Of a stretch of 64,000 nucleotides of DNA, positions 43,928 to 52,638 are shown piece after piece. A model generated the notes under the pieces. It searched no databases and was not told where the DNA came from. It saw only the letters and a program-made list of their open reading frames with translations. Every line of letters begins with the position of its first letter. The stretch's first letter is position 1. This stretch comes from Flectobacillus major DSM 103 (GTDB lineage Bacteria > Bacteroidota > Bacteroidia > Cytophagales > Spirosomataceae). The DNA lies in contig NZ_KE386491.1 in the NCBI RefSeq assembly GCF_000427405.1, forward strand, positions 5,177,047 through 5,241,046, written 5' to 3'. A program made the position numbers and the translations under genes.

Positions 43928-44847
43928 AAGTAATAGTTCCCCCTATAAAAAGCCAAGGTATAAAAACCAAGCTCGTTCCTTGGATTATGGAACTTGCCCC
44001 AAAAGTTCAAGGTAAATGGATAGAGCCTTTTCTTGGAACAGGTGTAGTAGCGTTTAATTCTGGGTATAAAAACGCCATTTTAAATGATACAAATCCACAT
44101 ATAATTAACTTCTATAAAGGTATTCAGCACAAAAAAATTACGGCACCTTTGATGAAGCATTATCTTGAAAATGAAGGAGCGATTTTAAGTAAAGCCGAAA
44201 ATAATGGCTATGAATATTATTTAGAAGTTCGTTCTCGTTTTAATAGTGGAGAATTTTCGCCTTATGACTTTATTTTCCTTTCAAGAGCAGGATTTAATGG
44301 AATGATGCGTTTTAATAATAAAGGACATTGGAATATTCCATTCTGTAAAAAACCAGACCGTTTCGCTCAAGCCTATATTACAAAAATCACAAATCAAGTA
44401 GCAACGGTTTCTCAAATTATCCAAGCAGAGCCCAATTGGACTTTTTACAATAAATCATTTGCCGACATCATTCCAATGGCAACCGAAAACGATATTATTT
44501 ATTGCGATCCACCATATTACGGAAGACACGTTGACTACTTTAATGGTTGGACAGAAAAAGACGAAGAACTTTTATTTAATCTGTTGAGCGAAACCAAAGC
44601 AAAATTCCTACTTTCAACTTGGCATCATAACGATTGGAGACAAAATGAAATGATTGAAAAGTTTTGGAATAAATTCAATGTAGTCACAAAAGACCATTTT
44701 TATCATAATGGAGGTAGCATTGAAAATCGACGCACAGTTGTAGAAGCATTAGTTTGTAACTTCAGTATAGACCATTTTGACCAACACAATCACGGACTAA
44801 AAGAAAAAATACAAATTGAGCAATTAGAAATTGATTGGAAAAAGTGA
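43924..44847 (+). CDS. D12-class DNA adenine-N6 methyltransferase (partner of the EcoRV-like nuclease)
   Basis: The 307-residue enzyme is an alpha-class (Dam/D12-type) adenine methyltransferase. The N-terminal PPIKSQGIKTKLVPW (6-20) is motif X, EPFLGTG (34-40) is motif I binding S-adenosylmethionine, and DPPY (195-198) is the catalytic motif IV. It should methylate an adenine in GATATC and protect the host from the upstream nuclease. The pair overlaps as ATGA, so translation is coupled. At least five GATATC sites outside the cassette are visible (starting at 21769, 24268, 25936, 42750 and 49363), so the chromosome needs this protection. No controller (C) protein gene is present. The cassette looks more A-rich than its neighbours and was probably acquired horizontally. 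Confidence 0.9.
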   Translation: MKVIVPPIKSQGIKTKLVPWIMELAPKVQGKWIEPFLGTGVVAFNSGYKNAILNDTNPHIINFYKGIQHKKITAPLMKHYLENEGAILSKAENNGYEYYLEVRSRFNSGEFSPYDFIFLSRAGFNGMMRFNNKGHWNIPFCKKPDRFAQAYITKITNQVATVSQIIQAEPNWTFYNKSFADIIPMATENDIIYCDPPYYGRHVDYFNGWTEKDEELLFNLLSETKAKFLLSTWHHNDWRQNEMIEKFWNKFNVVTKDHFYHNGGSIENRRTVVEALVCNFSIDHFDQHNHGLKEKIQIEQLEIDWKK

Positions 44848-44964
44848 AATAAGCACTGGGTATAATATTGTATTGGTAATAGTGAATATGACACCTATCA
44901 ACTCAATATTTGTAATTCTATCGGAAGTTTGTATAAATATTAGGCTTACGATTTAATCCCTCTT

Positions 44965-44972
44965 TATGTTTG
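44965..44972 (+). promoter_or_regulatory. TATGTTTG -7 box upstream of pyrF
   Basis: TATGTTTG matches TAnnTTTG. The longest pyrF frame would begin at the TTG 44970-44972 inside this box, so the start is placed at ATG 45021 with a leader of about 40 nt. Confidence 0.6.
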
Positions 44973-45020
44973 ACATATAAACAATTAACTTACAGTAAGT
45001 TAACCGATAATAGTATATTA

Positions 45021-45845
45021 ATGACAAAGCAAGAACTTTTCGGACAGATTCTGTCCAAAAAATCCTATTTATGTGTAGGGTTAGATACAGACCTTCAAAA
45101 ATTGCCTAAGCATTTATTGAATGAGGAAGACCCTATTTTTGAATTTAACAAACAGATTATTGATGCTACGCACCAATACGCTGTAGCTTACAAGCCTAAT
45201 ATCGCTTTTTATGAGGCTTTTGGGGCAAAAGGATGGGAAAGCCTTCAAAAAACGTTGGCCTATATTCCGAAAGAATGTTTTACTATTGCCGATGCCAAAA
45301 GAGGTGATATTGGTAATACATCGGGCTTATATGCACGAGCTTTTTTTGATAAATCTTCGTCTGGCTTAGACTTCGACTCGGTAACGGTAGCTCCATACAT
45401 GGGCGAAGACTCAGTAACGCCATTTTTGCAGTTTGATAATAAGTGGGTTATTTTATTGGCTTTGACATCCAATGGCGGTAGCAAAGATTTCCAAACCTTG
45501 AATGTGGGCGATAAGGCTCTTTTTGAGGAGGTTTTGACTAAATCTCAAGCATGGGGAAGCGACGAGCAGTTGATGTATGTTGTTGGGGCAACAAAAGCCG
45601 ATATGCTTACACGTGTACGTGAGCTTGTGCCGAATCATTTTTTATTAGTGCCTGGCGTTGGTGCTCAGGGTGGAAGCTTGGAAGAAGTTTCAAAATATGG
45701 TATGAATTCATCTTGCGGTTTGTTGGTCAATTCTTCACGAGCTATTATATATGCTTCAAGTGGTGAAGATTTTGCCGAAGTCGCTGCTCAGGAAGCTCAA
45801 AAAGTACAAGCTGAAATGGCAAAGTATTTGGAAATATATCTTTGA
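45021..45845 (+). CDS. pyrF: Orotidine 5'-phosphate decarboxylase
   Basis: The 274-residue protein is a type 2 OMP decarboxylase, catalysing the last step of UMP synthesis. The catalytic signature [10 protein letters not shown] spans 91-100, with Lys93 acting as the proton donor. LCVGLDTD at 17-24 and the [13 protein letters not shown] strand (56-68) bind substrate. The C-terminal VPGVGAQGG binds phosphate. It lies separate from pyrR-pyrB, 6 kb away, with the M16 and restriction-modification genes in between. It has its own promoter. Confidence 0.95.
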   Translation: MTKQELFGQILSKKSYLCVGLDTDLQKLPKHLLNEEDPIFEFNKQIIDATHQYAVAYKPNIAFYEAFGAKGWESLQKTLAYIPKECFTIADAKRGDIGNTSGLYARAFFDKSSSGLDFDSVTVAPYMGEDSVTPFLQFDNKWVILLALTSNGGSKDFQTLNVGDKALFEEVLTKSQAWGSDEQLMYVVGATKADMLTRVRELVPNHFLLVPGVGAQGGSLEEVSKYGMNSSCGLLVNSSRAIIYASSGEDFAEVAAQEAQKVQAEMAKYLEIYL

Positions 45846-45966
45846 TAGATTTAGTGAGTTGTGAATGAAAGATGGCGCTTTAGAAATTCAAGGTAATCAA
45901 ATCAAGTTTCTAATGGTTTACTTCCTCAATCCCTAATTCACAACTCACGAATTAATCGTATGCTAT

Positions 45967-47049
45967 CTAAAAAATAATCGTTCGTTTTTCTTTGGCTGAG
46001 CGTTTGGCTGCGTCTAGTATTTCTACAACCAGTTTATTGATTTTGAGAGAAGAAAGGTCATTTTCTGAATTTTTTTTCCCTTGTACTACCGATGCCAAAT
46101 AAACAAAGGCATCGTTGATGGGAGCATATAAAGGATTGATTTTTACTTCTACACTATTCCTATCGCCTGCTTGCACTTTCAAATTCAAGGTTTTATCGCC
46201 AAAAATAAAACCATTTTGTCCATAAATTTCAATATCTTTTCTATCGAATGGCCAATTCCACGAAGCCTGAATAATAGCCTGAGCTTTTGGATAAGTCAGA
46301 ATAATACTAGCTTCATCGTCTACGTTGGGATAAATATGAGGCTTGATTTGTTGGGTTACGGCTGTGACAGAGAGCGGTCGTTCGCCATTTTGTAACCACG
46401 ACATCAAATTGGCACCATAGCAACCAAAATCAATAATTGCACCACCGCCGTTCATGATTGGGTCGGTAAGCCAATGCAGGAATGCCTCCGAGCAGCCAAT
46501 TTCTTTAGGGCCACGATGCCCATCATGAATCACCACTTTCCGAATATCGCCAATCATTTTTTGCTCATAAATCATTTTATATGCTGCCTGATTGCTAGCA
46601 TACCAAGTAGTTTCGTAGTTGGTAAGTAAATGAATTTTGTGTTTTAGGGCCAATTCTTCCATTCTATTGGCATGTTCAGGGCTTACGGCCAAAGGTTTTT
46701 CTACCATAACATGTATACCTTTAGGAGCACAGGTTTCTACAACTTGCAAATGTTCAAAAATACTATTGAATGCACAAACCGCCTCGGGATGTGTCTGGGC
46801 AATAAGGGCCTCTAAGGTAGGAAACCAAAGCTTTTCGGAAAGATTATGCTGTTTTAATAACTTCATAGCCAAGGCTTTGTCAGGTTCGGCAAAACCAACG
46901 ATTTCGACAGGTGAGCTTTCCTTAAAATATTGGAAAACCTGATTGACGTGGTCGTGAGTCATACCTGCAATACCGATTTTGGTTCGTTTGGTCTGTGAAA
47001 AAGATGCTTGTGCCAGAAGTAATGTTAGTAATAATACGATTGTTTTCAT
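45967..47049 (-). CDS. Exported Gfo/Idh/MocA-family oxidoreductase
   Basis: The 360-residue protein has a signal peptide (about 1-18, ending ASFSQ). A Rossmann NAD(P)-binding domain opens TKIGIAGMTHDHV, an unusual variant of the GxGxxG region because only GIAGMTHD is present. The EKPLAVSPEHANRMEEL segment at 117-133 holds the conserved Lys-Pro pair. A C-terminal GFO/IDH domain contains GGGAIIDFGCYGANLM. Members oxidise or reduce sugars, inositols and glycosides; some exported ones act as glycoside hydrolases by a redox mechanism. Export suggests it acts on glycans in the periplasm. It is divergent from the SusC gene, about 690 bp away, which is compatible with a shared glycan locus. Confidence 0.85.
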   Translation of the reverse strand: MKTIVLLLTLLLAQASFSQTKRTKIGIAGMTHDHVNQVFQYFKESSPVEIVGFAEPDKALAMKLLKQHNLSEKLWFPTLEALIAQTHPEAVCAFNSIFEHLQVVETCAPKGIHVMVEKPLAVSPEHANRMEELALKHKIHLLTNYETTWYASNQAAYKMIYEQKMIGDIRKVVIHDGHRGPKEIGCSEAFLHWLTDPIMNGGGAIIDFGCYGANLMSWLQNGERPLSVTAVTQQIKPHIYPNVDDEASIILTYPKAQAIIQASWNWPFDRKDIEIYGQNGFIFGDKTLNLKVQAGDRNSVEVKINPLYAPINDAFVYLASVVQGKKNSENDLSSLKINKLVVEILDAAKRSAKEKRTIIF

Positions 47050-47739
47050 AGCTGGATATTCAGGTTAAAATAGAGACAAAAAAATACCACTAAAAGTAAT
47101 TTTTTTAACCAGAAACTGTTGCTGTTCTACCCTGAAAATATAAAGGAAAATGTTTTGAAAAAATAGGTAAAAAATTGAGTAGATCCTGAACTGCACCGAC
47201 TTTCTGAAATAATTTACTTTATGATGGAAAAATTATAAAATAAATTAAAATATTTTTATAAAAACCATTTGTATAACAATATCTCTTCTTTCAAACTATA
47301 TACAGCCATCAGCATCAATATGAAAGTTTCTAAAAATACCTACTCTATGGGTGAATTATCACTCAATAATATTGGATTGTTTCCCTGCTTTTTTTCTGCT
47401 AGTGATAAGCGATAATATTGCACTTTTCAAATAGCTTATTATCAATAACAAGAAAGGATTAATACGTATGATTGGATTGGTTGGGTATTGCAAAAGTTGT
47501 TCATAAATAGCTTTCTCAATATGCCTTTTTGATGCGTATATTAACAATAAATCATTTCTTGTTAATAATTTCTTTACTTTCCATGCTGTTCGATTGGATA
47601 ACTTGCACATTCAAATTTAGTACAATTTTCTATATAAGTACCGCTATTGCTTTCTTTCATAAATTTTTAAAAATATAAATAAAGAAAGAATTGATAAAAC
47701 AATGGCGTACCGTTTTTAAATAAACAAACCCCAAAGAAT
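47050..47739. other. Intergenic region upstream of SusC
   Basis: This is the largest gap on the right half of the window. A minus-strand frame of 83 codons at 47359-47610 (Lys-rich, with a hydrophobic segment near the end) has no known family and no clear promoter. I leave it uncalled. The part nearest 47740 should contain the susC promoter. No TAnnTTTG box is obvious, and no anti-sigma/sigma or hybrid-sensor gene is present here. Confidence 0.4.
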
Positions 47740-50700
47740 ATGAACAAGCTTTCCATTTTAAAACCCCAACGCCAACTCACGTTAGGCGTATTACTGGGCT
47801 TTTCTATTGGCTTTTTTCCGAGCCCTTCCTTGGCAGCTTCCATTGCCAAAGAGCATTCTTTACTCATGGAAAAAAAGAGCAATAGCGAAGTTACCTTGAA
47901 AGGGCAAGTAGTTGATGCCGTTACCAAAGAGCCTTTGGTAGGCTGTAGTGTATCCATAAAAGGTACAAAGCGTGGTGTAAATACAGATGTAAAAGGAAAT
48001 TTTAGCATAACACTCGACGATAAAGCTACGATTGTTGTGAGTTTTGTTGGATACGAAAAGCAAGAAATAGCAGTAAACGGTAGAACGTCGTTGACGGTAG
48101 CCCTAAAATCGTCGGCATCCGACCTTGAGCAAGTAGTTGTAATTGGTTATGGTAGCTCTACCAAAAAAGATGTAACAGGTTCGGTAAAGTCTATTAAAAG
48201 TACAGAATTTAACCAAGGTATCATCAATTCTCCCGAACAATTGTTGCAAGGTAAGGTATCGGGTGTAAATGTAACGTCGGCAAGTGGCGAACCCGGAGGC
48301 GTACAAAATATTAGTGTCCGTGGGCCAGGTGGGGTTCGTACAGGAAGTACACCGCTATTTGTGGTAGATGGGTTGGCTTTGGACAACTCTAGTACAGGTG
48401 GTGCTACCAATCCACTCAACTTTTTGAACCCACAAGATATTGAATCTATCGACGTACTGAAAGACGCTTCGGCTACAGCTATTTATGGTTCGAGAGGTGC
48501 CAATGGGGTTATTTTGATCACCACCAAAAAAGGAAAAGCTGGATTCTCCACTTTCAATTATTCGGCTAGTTATGGGGTTTCGTCGATGTCCAGAGCTTTG
48601 CCTGTATTTAGTGCCGACGAGTACCGCAAGCAAGTACCCGCAGTAGGGGGGGTATTGGAAGATTTGAATGCCTCGACCGACTGGCAGAAAGAAATAACTA
48701 GAACTGCTATTACCCAAAACCACAATATTTCGTTGGGAGGAGGGGCCGATAAATTAACTTATTATGGTTCGTTTGGTATCCAGAATCAGGAAGGTATTAT
48801 TAAAAACAACCAACTAAATCGCTATTCGGGACGTATCAATGTATCACAGAAGTTTTTGGACGACCACCTAACGGTAGACGTAAACTTGAGTGCTTCTCAA
48901 ACTTATAACGAACGCCCACCGATTGGCTCGGTGTTGGGAAGTGCTATTTCTACCAACCCAACTTATCCTGCTTATGATACAAAAGGTAATATATTTTTGT
49001 ATCAGTCAGGTACAAACCCGTTGTTGTCGTTGAAACTAGAAAAAGATATTACAACAATCAACCGTATCATTGGTAATATTTCGCCATCACTCAAAATCAT
49101 AGATGGCTTGGTATATAAGCTTAACTTTGGCATAGACAATTCCAATTCGGCACGTGACCTCCAATCGTTGGCAAATGCCGTTCCTCAGCAAGATGGACGC
49201 TTAGAAACTATTAATAGTACTATCAATAACAAGTTGATTGAAAACTATTTGACTTATACAAAAGCCATAAAAGACCATAGTTTCTCGGCATTGGTAGGTC
49301 ATTCTTACCAAAAAATCACTTTACAAGGGCGTTCGTATAGTATTAATAAATTCCCTATTTCAGATATCGAGCCTATCTATAACCCAGGCTTGGGTCAAGA
49401 TTTAACATTGGCCAACAACCGCCCAACAGGTTATGCTGTAATTAATGAATTACAATCGTTTTTCTCAAGGGTTAATTATCAGTACAAAGACAAATATTTG
49501 TTGACGGCCACAGTAAGAGCCGATGGTTCTTCAAAATTTGGAGCTAATAACAAATATGGTGTTTTCCCGTCGTTTTCAGCAGGATGGAGAGTTTCGGAAG
49601 AAGAATTTTTGAAAGGAACAGCCATTAATAACTTGAAAATCAGAGCAGGTTGGGGAAGAACAGGAAACCAAGAAATCCCTTCTAAAATCACGCAGGCAAG
49701 GTTTACTTCGCAAGTTTCGGCAACAACAAGCTATCCACTCAACGAAACTTCGGTGTATCCAGCGGGTACTTCATATACTCGTTTAGCCAATCCAAATATC
49801 CAATGGGAACAATCTACCCAAACCGATTTAGGAATTGACTTTGCTTTCTTGAATGGTGCATTGACAGGTACAATCGATGCCTTTAGTAAGGTTTCGGGCG
49901 ATATTTTGTTGGAGGTTATCCCTGCCGACCCTGTACAGCCAGCGGGTACATTCTGGACCAACGTGAAAGATATGACAATTACCAACAAAGGTTTGGAATT
50001 GGAATTGAACTATCGCCATACCAACAAAGGCGGGTTGACGTATGAAGTAGGTGGAAATATTACATTTATTGATAACGTAGTAAACAAATCACCCTATTCG
50101 GTGATTCCTTCTGGCTCGGCTTCTGGCTCTGGCTTAACTTCGGCTACTATCAATGGCTATATAAACGGACAACCAATAGGCACATTTTTCTTGAAAGAAT
50201 TTATTGGATTTGATGAAAAGGGTATCAGCAAATTCCGTGATGTTGATGGTGACGGTATTGTAACCGACAACGACCGTATTGCTGCAGGAAGTGCATTGCC
50301 AACCAAACAGTTTAACTTCTTTGGGCGTGTATCTTACAAGGGTTTTGATTTGTCGGCCAACTTCAATGGAGTATCTGGCAACAAAGTCTATGATAATACC
50401 GCCAATGCCAACTTCTATAAATTAAGACTTTCAAAAGGAATCAATACTACGCCCGAAGCCATTGCTTCTGCTCAGGAATCTACTAATAACTCAGCTCCAG
50501 TATCAACAAGATACTTAAAAGATGGTGCTTTTTTGCGTTTAAACAACCTTTCATTAGGCTATAGTTTTGATACCAAATCGCTAGGAATCAACAAATGGGT
50601 TTCGGGATTGAGACTTTCTGTAACTGGCCAAAACCTATTCGTTATTACAAAATACGATGGCTATGACCCAGAAGTAAATACCGACAGAACAATCAACGGT

Positions 50701-50778
50701 ATTACTTCTTACGGAATTGACTACCTGAGTTATCCAAAAGCTAGGTCAGTTATGTTTGGCCTAAATGTTTCATTCTAA
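47740..50778 (+). CDS. susC: SusC/RagA-family TonB-linked outer-membrane transporter
   Basis: The 1012-residue protein has a signal peptide (about 1-33). A carboxypeptidase-regulatory-like domain opens VTLKGQVVDAVTKEPLVGCSVSIKG. It is followed by the SusC hallmark VVVIGYGSSTKKDVTGSV and the plug with SVRGPGGVRTGSTPLFVVDG and ESIDVLKDASATAIYGSRGANGVI. A 22-strand barrel forms the rest, ending in YPKARSVMFGLNVSF. SusC imports oligosaccharides across the outer membrane with a SusD lid. The susD gene follows with 13 bp between stop and ATG. Symbol susC denotes the family; the sugar is not known. Confidence 0.93.
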   Translation: MNKLSILKPQRQLTLGVLLGFSIGFFPSPSLAASIAKEHSLLMEKKSNSEVTLKGQVVDAVTKEPLVGCSVSIKGTKRGVNTDVKGNFSITLDDKATIVVSFVGYEKQEIAVNGRTSLTVALKSSASDLEQVVVIGYGSSTKKDVTGSVKSIKSTEFNQGIINSPEQLLQGKVSGVNVTSASGEPGGVQNISVRGPGGVRTGSTPLFVVDGLALDNSSTGGATNPLNFLNPQDIESIDVLKDASATAIYGSRGANGVILITTKKGKAGFSTFNYSASYGVSSMSRALPVFSADEYRKQVPAVGGVLEDLNASTDWQKEITRTAITQNHNISLGGGADKLTYYGSFGIQNQEGIIKNNQLNRYSGRINVSQKFLDDHLTVDVNLSASQTYNERPPIGSVLGSAISTNPTYPAYDTKGNIFLYQSGTNPLLSLKLEKDITTINRIIGNISPSLKIIDGLVYKLNFGIDNSNSARDLQSLANAVPQQDGRLETINSTINNKLIENYLTYTKAIKDHSFSALVGHSYQKITLQGRSYSINKFPISDIEPIYNPGLGQDLTLANNRPTGYAVINELQSFFSRVNYQYKDKYLLTATVRADGSSKFGANNKYGVFPSFSAGWRVSEEEFLKGTAINNLKIRAGWGRTGNQEIPSKITQARFTSQVSATTSYPLNETSVYPAGTSYTRLANPNIQWEQSTQTDLGIDFAFLNGALTGTIDAFSKVSGDILLEVIPADPVQPAGTFWTNVKDMTITNKGLELELNYRHTNKGGLTYEVGGNITFIDNVVNKSPYSVIPSGSASGSGLTSATINGYINGQPIGTFFLKEFIGFDEKGISKFRDVDGDGIVTDNDRIAAGSALPTKQFNFFGRVSYKGFDLSANFNGVSGNKVYDNTANANFYKLRLSKGINTTPEAIASAQESTNNSAPVSTRYLKDGAFLRLNNLSLGYSFDTKSLGINKWVSGLRLSVTGQNLFVITKYDGYDPEVNTDRTINGITSYGIDYLSYPKARSVMFGLNVSF

Positions 50779-50791
50779 TACGACATCAATC

Positions 50792-52477
50792 ATGAAAAAG
50801 AAAATATATGTACTAATGGCCCTTATGGCCGCCTTATCTATTCAGAGTTGTACCAATCTTGAAGAACAGGTATTGGACGAAACTTTGACATCAAGTTTGT
50901 CAGAAAGCGAAATTGCCAATGGTATTATAGCTCCAGTGTATGCTCAATTACCTAATATTTTTACGCATACCAACTATTTTGCTATTCAGGAAATCTCTAC
51001 CGACGAAGCTATTTTGCCTTATCGTGGCGGTACCGACTGGGGCGACAACGGTATTTATTTGGCATTGCACCAGCATACCCATACCAGTACCGACCCCAAC
51101 CTTCGTAGTACATGGAACTTGATTTTGCAAGGGATGTCTCGTGCTATTACCGCTATCAACACATTGCCAACGTCGAAAAGCGAATCGGCTAAAGTGTATT
51201 TGGCCGAAGCACGTGGTATGAGAGCTTATTATTCGATGCTTACTTTTGATTTATTTGGGTTGGTTTTTGTAAAAAATGATATTGGCGAAAACTCAAAAGT
51301 GATTCGTGGCGAAGAAGCATTGGAATATATCAAAAGCGAATTGTTGGCCGTAGAACCTAACTTGTCAACTACCGTTGGGCCTGGTCGTTTAACCAAAGGG
51401 GCGGTTTGGGGCTTATTGGCTAGACTATATTTGAATGCAGGAGTTTACCGTGACCGTTATGCAGCCAATGTAACCTTCAAAAATGAAGATTTAGACAAAG
51501 TAATTGAATATTGCGATAAGATTATTGCTTCTAACCAATATCAGCTATCAAGAGACTATTTCTCTATTTTCAATTCAGACAACCATACCAACAAAGAATT
51601 GATTTTTGCTGTTGACCAACGTGCAGAATTGAATGGACATAACCGTTTGGCTTATTTCTCACTTTCGGGCGACCAGTTCCCATTACCAGCTTATCCAGGT
51701 GCCAATGGTACAGATGGCCCAGCCATTACACCCGACTATTACCGTACTTGGGCAAATGCCTATGCTCCGCAAGACCCTTCGGTTGACCCTAGATTTTACA
51801 AACAAAATCTTTCTATTTATTCTAACCCAGCCGATTCATGTGTAGCTGCCGATAATTTCAATATCAATAGAGGTATTCTGAGAGGGCAGCAATATGGCTT
51901 GATTCGTAAAAATGGGGTGTTCTTGAAATGTGCCGATGGCAAAATGAAAGTTGGTAAATTGTTTCATGATACACGAAACAGACCAACAATGCCTGTTGAT
52001 TTTACCGAACAAGTGGATTTTACTGTAGCTGGAAGTAATTATAATACGGGTTATCGTGTAGAGAAATATGAGTTTAGTAAAAAATCGGTAAGTGGTCGTA
52101 ACTTTGGTGAAGCTGATATTGTGATTTTACGTTTGGCCGATATTTATTTGATGCGTGCCGAAGCTAAATTAAGAAGAAGCAACGATGCAACGGCTGCCCT
52201 AGCCGATGTAAATACGGTAAGATCTGCCAGAACGGTGTCGACTCCTCCTCCAGCATTGACAAGCATGTCGCTTGATATTTTGTATAGAGAACGAGGATTT
52301 GAATTTTATTGGGAAATGCTAAGACGCAGCGATATGATTCGTTTTGGTAAATATGAAGGTCAATGGACTGAAAAAACGAATACCGATAAAACCAAACGCA
52401 TATTCCCTATTCCGCAAACCGCAATTGACGGTGCTTCTAACCTTCCAGGATACTTGGTACAAAACCAAGGGTATTAA
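50792..52477 (+). CDS. susD: SusD/RagB-family surface glycan-binding lipoprotein
   Basis: The 561-residue protein has a lipoprotein signal ending LSIQSC (Cys20) and the SusD fold. TPR-like helices lie at about 85-150 (AITAINTLPTSKSESAKVYLAEARGMRAYYSMLTFDLFG) and 205-260. The C-terminal RagB region runs from about residue 320 and contains ADIVILRLADIYLMRAEAKLR and the LYRERGFEFYWEMLRRSDMIRFG hallmark. It acts as the lid of the SusC channel and binds glycan at the cell surface. I chose the ATG at 50792; the longer frame overlaps the susC end and spoils the lipoprotein signal. A 12-bp terminator hairpin follows 49 bp downstream. Confidence 0.93.
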   Translation: MKKKIYVLMALMAALSIQSCTNLEEQVLDETLTSSLSESEIANGIIAPVYAQLPNIFTHTNYFAIQEISTDEAILPYRGGTDWGDNGIYLALHQHTHTSTDPNLRSTWNLILQGMSRAITAINTLPTSKSESAKVYLAEARGMRAYYSMLTFDLFGLVFVKNDIGENSKVIRGEEALEYIKSELLAVEPNLSTTVGPGRLTKGAVWGLLARLYLNAGVYRDRYAANVTFKNEDLDKVIEYCDKIIASNQYQLSRDYFSIFNSDNHTNKELIFAVDQRAELNGHNRLAYFSLSGDQFPLPAYPGANGTDGPAITPDYYRTWANAYAPQDPSVDPRFYKQNLSIYSNPADSCVAADNFNINRGILRGQQYGLIRKNGVFLKCADGKMKVGKLFHDTRNRPTMPVDFTEQVDFTVAGSNYNTGYRVEKYEFSKKSVSGRNFGEADIVILRLADIYLMRAEAKLRRSNDATAALADVNTVRSARTVSTPPPALTSMSLDILYRERGFEFYWEMLRRSDMIRFGKYEGQWTEKTNTDKTKRIFPIPQTAIDGASNLPGYLVQNQGY

Positions 52478-52525
52478 GAATGTATTTAGCACTATAAATA
52501 CCGATTCTGTTATGGAATAACGTGT

Positions 52526-52561
52526 AAGCCCCATCAAGGAGAATCCTCTTTGATGGGGCTT
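52526..52561. terminator. Terminator hairpin between convergent SusD and glycosidase genes
   Basis: AAGCCCCATCAA pairs perfectly over 12 bp with TTGATGGGGCTT; partial extension by GAG/CTC closes the loop. T-rich sequence follows (TGTGTTTTGG). Confidence 0.75.
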
Positions 52562-52638
52562 GTGTTTTGGTAAAATACTTGAAGTTTGATTCGACAAGGT
52601 GTTTTTTGCTGAATGTAAAAAACAGCCTACCGCTCTTC

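Noticed and set aside
47359-47610. Minus-strand frame of 83 codons upstream of susC
   Set aside because: No family, no promoter; could be real but nothing in the sequence supports it.
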